A stretch of DNA of 38,921 nt. It comes from CAIXYX01 sp043806415 (lineage in GTDB: Archaea; Micrarchaeota; Micrarchaeia; Anstonellales; Anstonellaceae). Below, piece by piece: positions 18,534 to 25,541 of the stretch. The DNA is taken from assembly GCA_043806415.1 (NCBI GenBank), contig JAZDHB010000077.1, forward strand, positions 1 to 38,921, in the 5' to 3' direction. The notes under the pieces were generated by a model that searched no databases, had not been told where the DNA came from, and saw nothing but the letters and a program-made list of their open reading frames with translations. Made by a program: the position numbers and the translations under genes. Numbering within the stretch: position 1 is the first letter of the stretch; every line of letters begins with the position of its first letter.

Positions 18534-18555
18534 TTCTTATAACCTATTATAATCC

Positions 18556-18768
18556 ATGTCTTTCACCACCATCCAAATCGACAAGTCGCTCCTCGCCCTT
18601 CTCAAGAAGCGCAAAGCCCACGCCCGGCAGAGCTACAACGAGGTTCTCCACGAAATCCTGGGCCGGCCCTCTTCTGCCCAATACGACGAATATCTGCACC
18701 ACGTCCAGAAGGCCAAGATGAAGGAGCTCTGGGATAACGCAGACGACGAGGCTTGGGATCATGCATAA
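18556..18768 (+). CDS. Antitoxin-like small protein (ribbon-helix-helix type)
   Basis: The 70-residue protein has the short N-terminal strand MSFTTIQIDKSLLALLKKRK and then HARQSYNEVLHEILG, the pattern of ribbon-helix-helix antitoxins that bind their own operator as dimers. The acidic C-terminus (NADDEAWDHA) would be the part that neutralises the toxin. It overlaps the next gene by eight bases and shares its promoter. The family assignment rests on the N-terminal pattern and on the neighbour. Confidence 0.72.
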   Translation: MSFTTIQIDKSLLALLKKRKAHARQSYNEVLHEILGRPSSAQYDEYLHHVQKAKMKELWDNADDEAWDHA

Positions 18769-19078
18769 AGCGGGTGATGTGGTGCTGGCGTGGGTGCAAT
18801 TCACCGACACGGCCGAGCAGAAGAAGCGCCCCGCCCTAGTGCTCTTTGAAGAGTTAGGCAATGTGGTCGTTGCCGGCATCACCAGCAACAAAGCCATGAA
18901 AGGCATCGTCATCGGCCCAAAAGACGGCCTGATGAAAGAGAGCGTCATCAAGACGAATTACATCTTCACCCTCACGGCACAGGCGATCGAGAAAAAGCTG
19001 TGCGATCTGCCGCCCGCCAAACGCCGGGAAGTCCATGCGGCGCTCATGGAAAAACTGTCCGGGCTCATTCAGGCGTAA
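18761..19078 (+). CDS. PemK/MazF-like toxin
   Basis: The 105-residue protein begins MHKAGDVVLAWVQFTD and continues EQKKRPALVL, the conserved start and RPALV strand of PemK/MazF endoribonucleases, which cut mRNA in the cytoplasm. The ESVIKTNYIFTL segment corresponds to the conserved S-x-I-K/R region, and the C-terminal helix is present. Length is normal, so the toxin looks intact. It is paired with the antitoxin-like gene just before it. Its stop codon abuts the fourth asnS-end remnant. Confidence 0.85.
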   Translation: MHKAGDVVLAWVQFTDTAEQKKRPALVLFEELGNVVVAGITSNKAMKGIVIGPKDGLMKESVIKTNYIFTLTAQAIEKKLCDLPPAKRREVHAALMEKLSGLIQA

Positions 19079-19266
19079 AGGAATGTTTCGGCCTTGAGCA
19101 CATCCGCGACGCCATCCCGCCGTCAAGGCCGAGCCGGCGCAAGGCTTGGCGGGAATTCCCGCATCGGCCCGCTGGCCGATGGGGCACCGTCGGCTCAAAG
19201 GAGCCGACGATTGCGCCAGCAGGCGAATCAGATTCCCTAAGGACGATCAACCGGGTATATCCGTAA
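19078..19266 (+). repeat. asnS 3'-end remnant, copy 4, split by a nested palindrome
   Basis: The first part (19078-19128) reads CFGLEHIRDAIPPSR in frame, a diverged version of MFGLDHIRDAIPFPR. The second part (19239-19266) is identical to the last 28 bases of asnS. Between them is a palindromic block: GGCGCAA (19136-19142) with TTGCGCC (19211-19217) encloses CATCGGC/GCCGATG (19162-19168 with 19175-19181) and CGTCGGCTC/GAGCCGACG (19188-19196 with 19201-19209). GGCCTTGA (19090-19097) also pairs with TCAAGGCC (19123-19130). The block looks inserted into the remnant. Confidence 0.75.
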
Positions 19267-19272
19267 CTCGTC

Positions 19273-19554
19273 CTATTCCAGCCACTTATAACCTTGGTTG
19301 CGCCGCACGATCTCGGTGATCTTCACTTCTTTCCCGACCACTGCATAGATGATTCGATACTCGCCCACTCTCAAGCGGTAGAATGGGGGTTCGAACGAGC
19401 CTTGCAGCTTCTTGATGTCTGCCCCGCTGCGGGGCCGGTAGGGGTCTTCTTTCAGCGCATCCCAGCCCCGGCGGATTCTTTTCTGCGCGTCCGGCTCCAG
19501 CTCGTCAAAAGCATGCCGGGCGGTCTTGGAAACCAGGACCAAAAAACCGCTCAT
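19273..19554 (-). CDS. RelE/ParE-family toxin
   Basis: The 93-residue protein has the family order: hydrophobic N-terminal strand (FLVLVSKTARHAFDEL), helices ending KRIRRGWDALKEDP, KKLQGSFEPPFYRLRVGEYRIIYAV and a last strand EVKITEIVRR. The GEYRIIY core and the basic residues fit ribosome-dependent mRNA interferases such as RelE. It overlaps its antitoxin by four bases and is transcribed after it. It appears intact. RelE versus ParE (gyrase poison) cannot be settled from sequence alone. Confidence 0.88.
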   Translation of the reverse strand: MSGFLVLVSKTARHAFDELEPDAQKRIRRGWDALKEDPYRPRSGADIKKLQGSFEPPFYRLRVGEYRIIYAVVGKEVKITEIVRRNQGYKWLE

Positions 19555-19733
19555 AACCTACTCACCGGGGCGAATTCCTCATTCTCCAGAATCCACTTCT
19601 GTTTGAGCAAAAATCCATGCATCTTGGCGACTTCCATGAGGTTCTGGAGGATGTCCTGATAGGTCTGACCTTTGGTGCCAAATTGCTTGAGCTGCTCTTT
19701 GGTCTGCATGTCTATAGCGATTGTCGTTTGCAT
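19551..19733 (-). CDS. Antitoxin of the RelE-like toxin
   Basis: The 60-residue protein begins MQTTIAIDMQTKEQLKQFGT, a short strand then helix as in ribbon-helix-helix or VapB-like antitoxins, and TYQDILQNLMEVAK follows. ATG 19733 is preferred to 19751, because a TATA-like TTAAATATAA lies about 25-37 bases upstream. The two possible start codons lie inside tandem ten-base repeats that may be the operator. Coupling to the toxin by a 4-base overlap supports the assignment. Confidence 0.78.
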   Translation of the reverse strand: MQTTIAIDMQTKEQLKQFGTKGQTYQDILQNLMEVAKMHGFLLKQKWILENEEFAPVSRL

Positions 19734-19771
19734 ATAATCACATATAATCATTATATCTAATTATATTTAAG
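19731..19771 (-). promoter_or_regulatory. RelE-antitoxin promoter with tandem repeat
   Basis: CATATAATCA is repeated directly at 19731-19740 and 19741-19750. Next to it is an AT-rich block with TATA-like sequence (19758-19771). The repeat overlaps the start codon, a good place for autorepression by the antitoxin-toxin complex. Confidence 0.5.
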
Positions 19772-19778
19772 CCTTTCG

Positions 19779-19807
19779 TCAACCGGCTGCATCCGTAAGT
19801 TGAGGCA
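19779..19807 (+). repeat. asnS 3'-end remnant, copy 5 (distal boundary)
   Basis: The 29 bases match 16276-16304 at 24 positions, including ten bases beyond the asnS stop codon. Because the match continues past the stop, this copy may be the original downstream flank of asnS, and so the far end of the island. Confidence 0.55.
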
Positions 19808-19840
19808 AATCAACAAAAACCCCTCTTGCGTGTATCCGGC

Positions 19841-20341
19841 ATGGACCCCCTCATTTCCATCCAGCGCTATCTTTCCGCCCTGCGCTCCGGCGCGTCCGCC
19901 TCCACGGTTCTTTTCCCCGAGCAGCGCCGGCAATTCCGCGTAGTGCTCACCGGCGGGGTGTTCGACGTCATCCACCCCGGTCATTTGCACACCCTCAACG
20001 AAGCGAGGAAGGCGGGCGCGAACGCGTCCGGCAAGCCCGTGGTGCTGGTGGTCGTGGTCTCGACCGACGAGAACGTGGCGAAGCGCAAGGGCCGCGAGCC
20101 GCTCCATTCGGCCGCCGAGCGCTCCGCGCTTGTGGAGGCGCTCAAGCCCGTGGATCTGGCCATCGTTGGCGTCTCCCGCTGGCAGGACACCCTCGCGCGC
20201 GTCGCTCCCGACGTCGTGGTGTTCGGATACGACCAGACGCCCATGCCTCTGCCGGACGAAATCAAAGTCGTGCACCTCACCAGCCACGGGGCGAATCCCA
20301 ATTCGAAGACCGGCAAAGTGCGCGACCGGCTGGGTTTCTGA
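19841..20341 (+). CDS. Cytidylyltransferase-fold nucleotidyltransferase, probable FAD synthetase (RibL-like)
   Basis: The 166-residue protein has the nucleotidyltransferase signature LTGGVFDVIHPGHLHTLNEA with the HxGH motif that binds ATP or CTP phosphates. It also has the segment STDENVAKRKGREPLHSAAE (the substrate and ISSTK-equivalent region). ALKPVDLAIVG and VVFGYDQ match archaeal RibL, which adenylates FMN to FAD. Glycerol-3-phosphate cytidylyltransferase is the main alternative. ATG 19841 is chosen over an in-frame TTG at 19826. A 25-residue N-terminal extension precedes the domain. It marks the return to core genes after the island. Confidence 0.85.
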   Translation: MDPLISIQRYLSALRSGASASTVLFPEQRRQFRVVLTGGVFDVIHPGHLHTLNEARKAGANASGKPVVLVVVVSTDENVAKRKGREPLHSAAERSALVEALKPVDLAIVGVSRWQDTLARVAPDVVVFGYDQTPMPLPDEIKVVHLTSHGANPNSKTGKVRDRLGF

Positions 20342-20405
20342 TCACCTTGTGGATTCTATTCTATATTTATTCTTTTCCCCCCACAGTATAGCCGGAGGGG
20401 ATACC

Positions 20406-20735
20406 ATGGCCATAGCCTCTGGACAGTTCAAGCGCTCCTTAAGCGTAATCAAAGACGAAATCAAAAAGTTCAGCCAGCGGTATCCCAATTACTACGTCCT
20501 CTTCTACATGGCAATGAAGGGCGCAAGAGCCGAAGATCTGGCAATCGTCGACCGCCACCGCACGATCCACTACTCGAAAAACAGGGTCCAGGAAATCACG
20601 CACGCGGTCCTCGTTCCCGGCGAGACCATCCTCGAGCATGCGAACGCCTTCAGTGAAAACTACAAAAAGGAGAACCTCTTCCAGTTCTCGTTCTGCCGCA
20701 TCGAACCTCTCCTTGACTGGTTGGCCTCGGACTGA
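20406..20735 (+). CDS. Uncharacterised 109-residue protein
   Basis: The protein begins MAIASGQFKRSLSVIKDEIK and looks soluble and mixed alpha/beta, with one Cys (FSFCRIEPLLDWL). The start is well supported: GGAGGGG lies about five bases before ATG, and an A/T-rich CTATATTTATTC lies 40 bases further up. No family is recognised. It is separated from the upstream nucleotidyltransferase gene by only 64 bases. A 15-base direct repeat starts within its stop codon. Confidence 0.65.
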   Translation: MAIASGQFKRSLSVIKDEIKKFSQRYPNYYVLFYMAMKGARAEDLAIVDRHRTIHYSKNRVQEITHAVLVPGETILEHANAFSENYKKENLFQFSFCRIEPLLDWLASD

Positions 20736-20812
20736 CCGGCCTTCAAACGCGCCCCGACCGGTCGAGAACCGCATCATCGACCCGGATGAGCCTGGCCGAC
20801 CGGCCTTCAAAC
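20734..20812. repeat. 15-base direct repeat between convergent genes
   Basis: GACCGGCCTTCAAAC occurs at 20734-20748 and 20798-20812, 64 bases apart. It touches the stop codons of both convergent genes. A CGACCGGTCG palindrome lies between (20756-20765). It may be a duplicated 3' end or a terminator; nothing else is seen in the gap. Confidence 0.6.
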
Positions 20813-21547
20813 CGGGCTCCTTCTCTCGATGAGCGCGCACAGGAAAGCCTGCTCCACCATCTCGCGCCGATGGAGAAGCCCGCGCGACAAAAAGTCGATG
20901 GCCCCGCCTTTCTTGCCGATCTCCTCCACCCCGGCCATTTCGGAAACCACGTGCCCGAGCGAGCGGAGAGGTTTTTCTTTCGGCTCGTCCGGGGCGCTTC
21001 CGTCCGTTCCGATCGCGCCCGGAGCGCGCTTAAGCGTCCCGAATATTCTTTCCTTCACTTCATGCGGCAACGGGAAGCCCATCGAGCAGCCGGCGCTGAT
21101 CGTTTTGCCGTCATAGAGCGCGCAGAACTGGATGTCGAAGTATCTTTCCCCGAAGCGGATCAGCCCGCTCTCGAGGCCGGCCGTATAATCCGCGTCCGGG
21201 AAACGCTCATGCGCCCCCTTCGAGCGGTTGCACGCCCCGGTCCATGTCTCGTCGAAACCGAGCGGCTGCTCGCCCACCGCGCTGTTGGCCTCCACTCCGA
21301 ACACCTCGACGCGCGCCTGCGGGAAAGCCCGTCCGGCCGCGCGCCGAACGCCCTCCAATTTGACGGGGTTGAGCGAACCCACGGCGATGCGGATGATTTT
21401 GTGTTTTGGCGAGTCGGCCCTGATGCGGGCGGTCCCACGAATGCGCGAGCCGACCATGCGCTCGTTCCGTACGCCTTTTCTATTTCTTGACGCGTGCGTT
21501 TTTCCATCTGCCGCGGACGCGCGGGCTGTCGGTTTTTTGGCATTCAT
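20807..21547 (-). CDS. YjjX-like inosine/xanthosine triphosphatase with N-terminal extension
   Basis: The 246-residue protein would hydrolyse non-canonical purine NTPs such as ITP and XTP to keep them out of nucleic acids. IRIAVGSLNPVKLEGVRRA, GVEANSAVGEQPLGFDET and GLESGLIRF are the conserved regions of this family, and GCSMGFPLPHEVKERI follows. The domain starts only at about residue 50. Before it lies a basic low-complexity tail (MNAKKPTARASAADG). The usual start MKIAVGS is absent, so the tail may be real or the start may be internal. ATG 21547 fits a TATA box 25-31 bases upstream that is shared with the divergent pilin gene. Confidence 0.85.
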   Translation of the reverse strand: MNAKKPTARASAADGKTHASRNRKGVRNERMVGSRIRGTARIRADSPKHKIIRIAVGSLNPVKLEGVRRAAGRAFPQARVEVFGVEANSAVGEQPLGFDETWTGACNRSKGAHERFPDADYTAGLESGLIRFGERYFDIQFCALYDGKTISAGCSMGFPLPHEVKERIFGTLKRAPGAIGTDGSAPDEPKEKPLRSLGHVVSEMAGVEEIGKKGGAIDFLSRGLLHRREMVEQAFLCALIERRSPV

Positions 21548-21571
21548 GCTCCTTTTCCCTTCCGCCAAACA

Positions 21572-21578
21572 TTATAAA
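21572..21578. promoter_or_regulatory. Shared bidirectional TATA box
   Basis: TTATAAA reads as TATA on both strands. It lies 25-31 bases before the minus-strand ATG at 21547 and 22-28 bases before the plus-strand ATG at 21600. Both genes could be leaderless and driven by this one site. Confidence 0.5.
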
Positions 21579-21599
21579 CGGTGTTTCCCTCTTTTTTAC

Positions 21600-22049
21600 A
21601 TGACAAAAAGGGGCCAAGGCTCGGTCGAGACGGTCATCCTCCTCGCGGCCGTCCTTCTCATCGTCACGGTCATCTTCGTCTCGGCGAACGCCCGCCTTCT
21701 CTCCTCCCAGCGCGCCCAAGCCCGTCAAATCGCGGCCCAGAGCGTGCAGGACCTCGCCTCCGCCGCCGACGAAGTCTATCTGGCCGGCGAGGGCGCGACC
21801 CGCAAGGTCTGGGTGTCCATCCCCGAGTCCGTCCAGCTCGAGAGTTCATTCATCGGCTCGCGGCCCGGCACGGGCGCGTGGGCAAACAACAAGACCATCG
21901 ACCTCAACCTCTCGCGCGTGGGCGACGTATTCGCCATCACGCGCGCGCCGCTGTGCGGGAAATGGCCGGCCCAGCCCGGCCGCTACTCCCTCGTGCTCGT
22001 GTACAATTCGACATCCAAGGCCCACGTGACGATAAACAATTCGTGCTAG
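21600..22049 (+). CDS. Class III signal-peptide (pilin-like) secreted protein
   Basis: The 149-residue protein starts MTKRGQGSVETVILLAAVLL: a basic start, then QGSVE, then a long hydrophobic stretch. This is the archaeal class III signal peptide, where an EppA-type prepilin peptidase cuts just before Gln and the hydrophobic helix packs into a filament core. The rest is a soluble beta-rich domain (VSIPESVQLESSFIGSR, DLNLSRVGDVFAITRAPL) with two Cys (LCGKW and the end NNSC) that may form a disulfide. It probably acts as a pilin or an anchored surface protein. It is transcribed divergently from the NTPase gene. Confidence 0.85.
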   Translation: MTKRGQGSVETVILLAAVLLIVTVIFVSANARLLSSQRAQARQIAAQSVQDLASAADEVYLAGEGATRKVWVSIPESVQLESSFIGSRPGTGAWANNKTIDLNLSRVGDVFAITRAPLCGKWPAQPGRYSLVLVYNSTSKAHVTINNSC

Positions 22050-22132
22050 GAGAGGGAGTAAAAGGAGAGAAAGAAAAAGGAGGAAAGAACAGGTCAAAGA
22101 AGAAAAAGGAAAAAGAGGGGGCGGAGCGCGCG

Positions 22133-22588
<456 letters not shown>

Positions 22589-22817
22589 ATTCCCACCTCC
22601 ATGTGCGGCCGGCGAAGCGATCATACTTCTGTTTTCCCGGGTCGGGGTATAAAATACACCAGTTACGGTTTCGTTTCCTGGGCCGCCTCCGGATTTTTCA
22701 ATTACGGTTCAATTTTGGTCAAATTATACCCTAACATCGGTAAATTCTATTTAAGCGGCCATCCGTTCCTTCTACTGCGAAGACGCGCAAAAGCGCGGAC
22801 CCGCAGAGGTGAGGGAT

Positions 22818-23132
22818 ATGGAAAGAAAAACGATGGTGGCCCCGGGCCTTCTGGCCTTGGTCGGCGCGATTCCAATCGCGATGGCCTATGCCGGTTCCGG
22901 GCAGGATACGTTCGCGCCCGGCTTCGGCATGATGGGCGGCGGCTCGGTGAACATGATAGGTTTTGGCTGGCCGGGCACCGGCACTCAGGACGCTGGAGGC
23001 GGATGGGAGGCGATGAGGCGGATGCACAACCCGATGCACGGGACGGACTATCCGGCCGAGCAATTCGCCAATCTACATGCCGCCGGCATGGCGCAGTACG
23101 GGCCGGGTGATGGCGGATTTGGCTGCCATTAA
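22818..23132 (+). CDS. Small secreted Gly/Met-rich protein
   Basis: The 104-residue protein has a signal peptide (MERKTMVAPGLLALVGAIPI, then AMAYAGS). The mature part is rich in Gly, Met and His (FGMMGGGSVNMIGFGW, MRRMHNPMHG) and ends GFGCH. Met/His-rich exported proteins of this kind often bind copper or silver, and the neighbours support that, but no named family is recognised. GAGGTGA at 22807-22813 precedes ATG 22818. The CTATTTAAG element near 22747-22755 may be the promoter. Confidence 0.65.
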   Translation: MERKTMVAPGLLALVGAIPIAMAYAGSGQDTFAPGFGMMGGGSVNMIGFGWPGTGTQDAGGGWEAMRRMHNPMHGTDYPAEQFANLHAAGMAQYGPGDGGFGCH

Positions 23133-23176
23133 GCGGTCCTTTTCCATTTTTCAAATTCAGAACCGGCGGCGAGGTG

Positions 23177-23704
23177 ATGGGAACGGCATACCCCTTCGAT
23201 TCAAAAACCGATGAGGCGAAAGCGCTCATGGTCTTCAAGCCCAAGCTCCATCATATTCTGGCCGTCGTTCTGGTCTTGAGCGTTCTCCAGTTCATGCTCT
23301 TGGCGGCCCATCTGAGCGGTTTTTATTCCGGGGATTTGCCATGGCTGTTCTGGGCTAATGTCGTCATCCTGGGGACATTCACCGTCATCTTCCTCCACCT
23401 TCTCGATCTGAGCCGGCGCATCTACGTGATATCCGACCGGGACGTGAACGAAATCAGCGGGCTGATACGAAGGGAGAAGCGGACCATTCCACTGGGCAAA
23501 GTGTTCGGCTACCGACTCGACCGTTCGGGCTGGGATCTCGTGCTGGGCACCGCCAATCTGACCATCTTGGCAAGCAGCGGGACGCCCATGCTGGAGATAA
23601 GCGCCGTCCATTACAGCGACGCGTGCAACGCCGAGAACCTGCTGGGCCGGCTGCTGGTGCTCCGAGGACCGGCAAACGCCATGAAATCCGGAGGGCCGAA
23701 CTAA
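23177..23704 (+). CDS. Membrane protein with bacterial-PH (DUF304-like) domain
   Basis: The 175-residue protein has two membrane helices (HHILAVVLVLSVLQFMLLAA and WLFWANVVILGTFTVIFLHL). A cytoplasmic beta domain follows, starting RIYVISDRDVNEISGLIRRE and KRTIPLGKVFGYRLDRSGW, the pattern of membrane-flanked bacterial PH domains. The function of these domains is unknown; they act in membrane-stress or secretion settings. ATG 23177 overlaps a GAGGTGATG site; an internal ATG at 23228 is possible. It begins a row of same-strand genes. Confidence 0.68.
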   Translation: MGTAYPFDSKTDEAKALMVFKPKLHHILAVVLVLSVLQFMLLAAHLSGFYSGDLPWLFWANVVILGTFTVIFLHLLDLSRRIYVISDRDVNEISGLIRREKRTIPLGKVFGYRLDRSGWDLVLGTANLTILASSGTPMLEISAVHYSDACNAENLLGRLLVLRGPANAMKSGGPN

Positions 23705-23752
23705 CCATTCTTTCAAGGGCCGGTATATTCTGTTGGGCGTGAGGTGTTTTTC

Positions 23753-24019
23753 ATGGACTTTTCGAAAAATCACATGTTGTGGATGGCACTGGGCTGCCTG
23801 ATTCCCATCCTGCTGCTCTTCGCTCTTCCCTATTTCGGGATTCCCGGCAGCTGGCTTCCATTCCTATTCATCGCCGCCATGGTGGTTTGCCACCTGATGA
23901 TGATGGGCGGACACGGGAAGCACCAAGAGCATGGCGCAGCCAGGGACTCTCAAAATGCAGACGAGAGGGGCAAGGCTGGGGAAAAGCACGAAAAAGAGGA
24001 ATCGGGTTCATGTCACTGA
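23753..24019 (+). CDS. Small membrane protein with His-rich tail (DUF2933-like)
   Basis: The 88-residue protein has two membrane helices (HMLWMALGCLIPILLLFALP and LPFLFIAAMVVCHLMMMGG) and then a hydrophilic tail rich in His, Glu and Lys that ends SGSCH. The MLWMALGCLIP start and the CHLMMM motif resemble the small DUF2933-type proteins found beside copper efflux genes. Cys, His and Met at the membrane exit could bind metal. The start is fixed by GTGAGGTG, five bases before ATG 23753. Confidence 0.65.
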   Translation: MDFSKNHMLWMALGCLIPILLLFALPYFGIPGSWLPFLFIAAMVVCHLMMMGGHGKHQEHGAARDSQNADERGKAGEKHEKEESGSCH

Positions 24020-24030
24020 CTTCACAAGGC

Positions 24031-24038
24031 TTTAAATT
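24031..24038 (+). promoter_or_regulatory. TATA box for the ArsR-like regulator
   Basis: TTTAAATT sits 24-31 bases before ATG 24062. This gives the regulator its own leaderless start inside the gene row. Confidence 0.55.
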
Positions 24039-24061
24039 CGGGCTTGGAGTAGGGGACCGTG

Positions 24062-24346
24062 ATGACGCTCAAGAAGCTGCTCTACTGGCTGGTGGCCGGC
24101 TCGCGCGGAGGCCCCAACCGGGCGCGCCTGCTCATGCTGCTTTCCGACCGCCCAGCAAATGCCAAGCAGATATCCGACTCGCTGAAGCTTGACTACAAGA
24201 CAGTCCAACACCACGTCGAACTGCTGCTCAAGCATGGCCTCTTGGACGCGATTGGGGAGGGCTATGGAAAAGCCTATACGCTTTCGCCAGAAATGGAGGG
24301 GATGATGGATGAAATCCGAAAACTTGTCAAAAACCGCAAAGGATGA
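24062..24346 (+). CDS. ArsR-like winged-helix transcription regulator
   Basis: The 94-residue protein has the fold order of small winged-helix repressors: NRARLLMLLSDRPANAKQIS, then the recognition segment LDYKTVQHHVELLLKHGLLD, and a wing with GEGYGKAYTLSPE. No metal-binding Cys pair is present, unlike ArsR/SmtB metal sensors, so it may sense through its partner. It overlaps the following membrane protein by 38 bases. A GTG one codon upstream (24059) is an alternative start. It likely controls this gene row. Confidence 0.85.
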   Translation: MTLKKLLYWLVAGSRGGPNRARLLMLLSDRPANAKQISDSLKLDYKTVQHHVELLLKHGLLDAIGEGYGKAYTLSPEMEGMMDEIRKLVKNRKG

Positions 24347-24764
24347 CGGGTTGGGAGGCGTAAGCTTCTCCTCGATCGCGATCTCGCTTGCGCTCGTGCT
24401 GCTCACCATCCTCGCCATCGCCCTCTTCGGCCAGTTCGCTCTCCCGGGTCCCGCCTCCTGCGGTTTCATGTCCTTCTCCGGAGACACGGCGCTGTGGGTG
24501 GGTGTCGGCCTAAACCTGCTCAACCTCGGCCTGCTAGCTTATCTGCTTGCCCAATACACCGACCTCTACTGGCAGTTGCACAGCGAGTTCACGCTGGGCC
24601 TCATCATCCTGGCCTATGTGCTGCTGGCCCATTCCATCATGGCCAGCCCGGCGCTGTTCGAGGTCATGGCCGGCCGTGGCATGATGGGAGGTTCATTCCA
24701 GTTCCTGCCCGCCATCTTCACCTTCATCGCCGCATCGGTGCTGCTCTACCTCAATTCGAGGTGA
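24309..24764 (+). CDS. Four-helix membrane protein partnered with the ArsR-like regulator
   Basis: The 151-residue protein has about four membrane helices (IAISLALVLLTILAIALFGQ, GVGLNLLNLGLLAYLLAQY, FTLGLIILAYVLLAHSIM and FLPAIFTFIAASVLLYLNS) with MAGRGMMGGSF in a loop. ATG 24309 lies inside the regulator gene, so the two are translated together. Winged-helix regulators overlapping a small four-helix membrane protein occur widely in archaea, possibly as a sensor and anti-regulator, but that role is inference. No enzyme motif is seen. Confidence 0.7.
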   Translation: MKSENLSKTAKDDGLGGVSFSSIAISLALVLLTILAIALFGQFALPGPASCGFMSFSGDTALWVGVGLNLLNLGLLAYLLAQYTDLYWQLHSEFTLGLIILAYVLLAHSIMASPALFEVMAGRGMMGGSFQFLPAIFTFIAASVLLYLNSR

Positions 24765-24792
24765 TGAACGTGCTGGATAGCAGGCGCATGGG

Positions 24793-25539
24793 GTGGAGCG
24801 CGTGACAGGTTGGCTGCTGCCCGCATGGGCGAACGGATGGCTGGTCTTCTCACTGGCATTGCTGGGCGTCTGGGCCCTGCTGTTTGCCGTGATGCCCTCC
24901 TCGCGCAGGAGGATGCTCATGGCTGGCCTTCTGACCTCGCTGTTCGGGCTGACCGAGCCGCTCTTCGTCCCCGCCTACTGGAATCCCCCCTCGCTCTTTG
25001 ATTTGGCTGCCCGGACCGGATTCGATTTGGAGAGCCTGATTTTCTGTTTTGCCATCGGGGGCATCGGCGTGGTTCTCTACGAGGCGCTGTTCCCCGTGGT
25101 GCATCGCAGGATGGGTGCGCATGCGATGCATGCCAATCGCCATCGTTTCCACCAGCTGGCCTTGGCGGCGCCGGTTATCGTCTTCCTGCCCCTCATGGCG
25201 TTTACCCGCATCAACCCCATCCATTCGTCCAGCCTGGCCATGCTTGTCGGCGGGATTGCCGCCATATTCTGCCGGCCTGACCTGACGAAGAAGATTCTGG
25301 TCGGCGGGGCGCTGTTCCTTGCCCTCTATTTCGGCTTCTTCCTAGCCTTCAACCTGGCCTATCCGGGGTTCGTGCAGCAGGTCTGGAACCTCCCCGCGCT
25401 CAGCGGCATTCTGGTGCTGGGCGTGCCGCTGGAGGAGCTTATGTTCGCATTCACATTCGGCATGATGTGGTCGAGCGCATACGAGCACGTTTTCTGGTCA
25501 AGGCTGGCGCAACCGGCCAAGCAACGGAGGCGGGTGTGA
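24793..25539 (+). CDS. Lycopene-cyclase-domain-like membrane protein
   Basis: The 248-residue protein has about seven membrane helices. It shows two similar halves with the signature of CrtYc/d-type lycopene cyclases: TEPLFVPAYWNPPSLFDLAA with DLESLIFCFAIGG, then VWNLPALSGILVLGVPLEEL followed by MFAFTFGM. The second PLEE is the conserved acidic motif; the first has only DLES, so cyclase activity is uncertain. It could instead be a repurposed relative. The start is unclear: GTG 24793 (used here) or GTG 24802, which overlaps the stop of a 13-codon frame at 24765. It ends two bases before the ATPase gene. Confidence 0.6.
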   Translation: MERVTGWLLPAWANGWLVFSLALLGVWALLFAVMPSSRRRMLMAGLLTSLFGLTEPLFVPAYWNPPSLFDLAARTGFDLESLIFCFAIGGIGVVLYEALFPVVHRRMGAHAMHANRHRFHQLALAAPVIVFLPLMAFTRINPIHSSSLAMLVGGIAAIFCRPDLTKKILVGGALFLALYFGFFLAFNLAYPGFVQQVWNLPALSGILVLGVPLEELMFAFTFGMMWSSAYEHVFWSRLAQPAKQRRRV

Positions 25540-25541
25540 GC

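Larger units (their letters stand above)
16268..19807. mobile_element. Accessory island at the 3' end of asnS, bounded by repeats of the gene end
   Basis: The last 28 bases of asnS (16268-16295) recur perfectly at 19239-19266. A 29-base stretch spanning the stop codon (16276-16304) recurs with 24 matches at 19779-19807. Two further degenerate copies lie between. The enclosed DNA has accessory content: a TPR protein, small orphan genes, a RHH/PemK-like pair and a RelE-like pair. This resembles repeated site-specific integration at a gene 3' end, with each event leaving a displaced end copy. No integrase gene is visible, so movement in trans, loss of the integrase or recombination are all possible. 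Confidence 0.7.

Noticed and set aside
19000..19266. 88-codon frame ending RTINRVYP
   Set aside because: It runs from inside the PemK-like toxin through the asnS remnant and palindromes; it is a composite of remnants and not a gene.
22050..22132. Polypurine tract as a gene or origin element
   Set aside because: It is simple A/G-rich sequence between convergent genes with no open frame or repeat unit; it is probably a spacer or terminator region.
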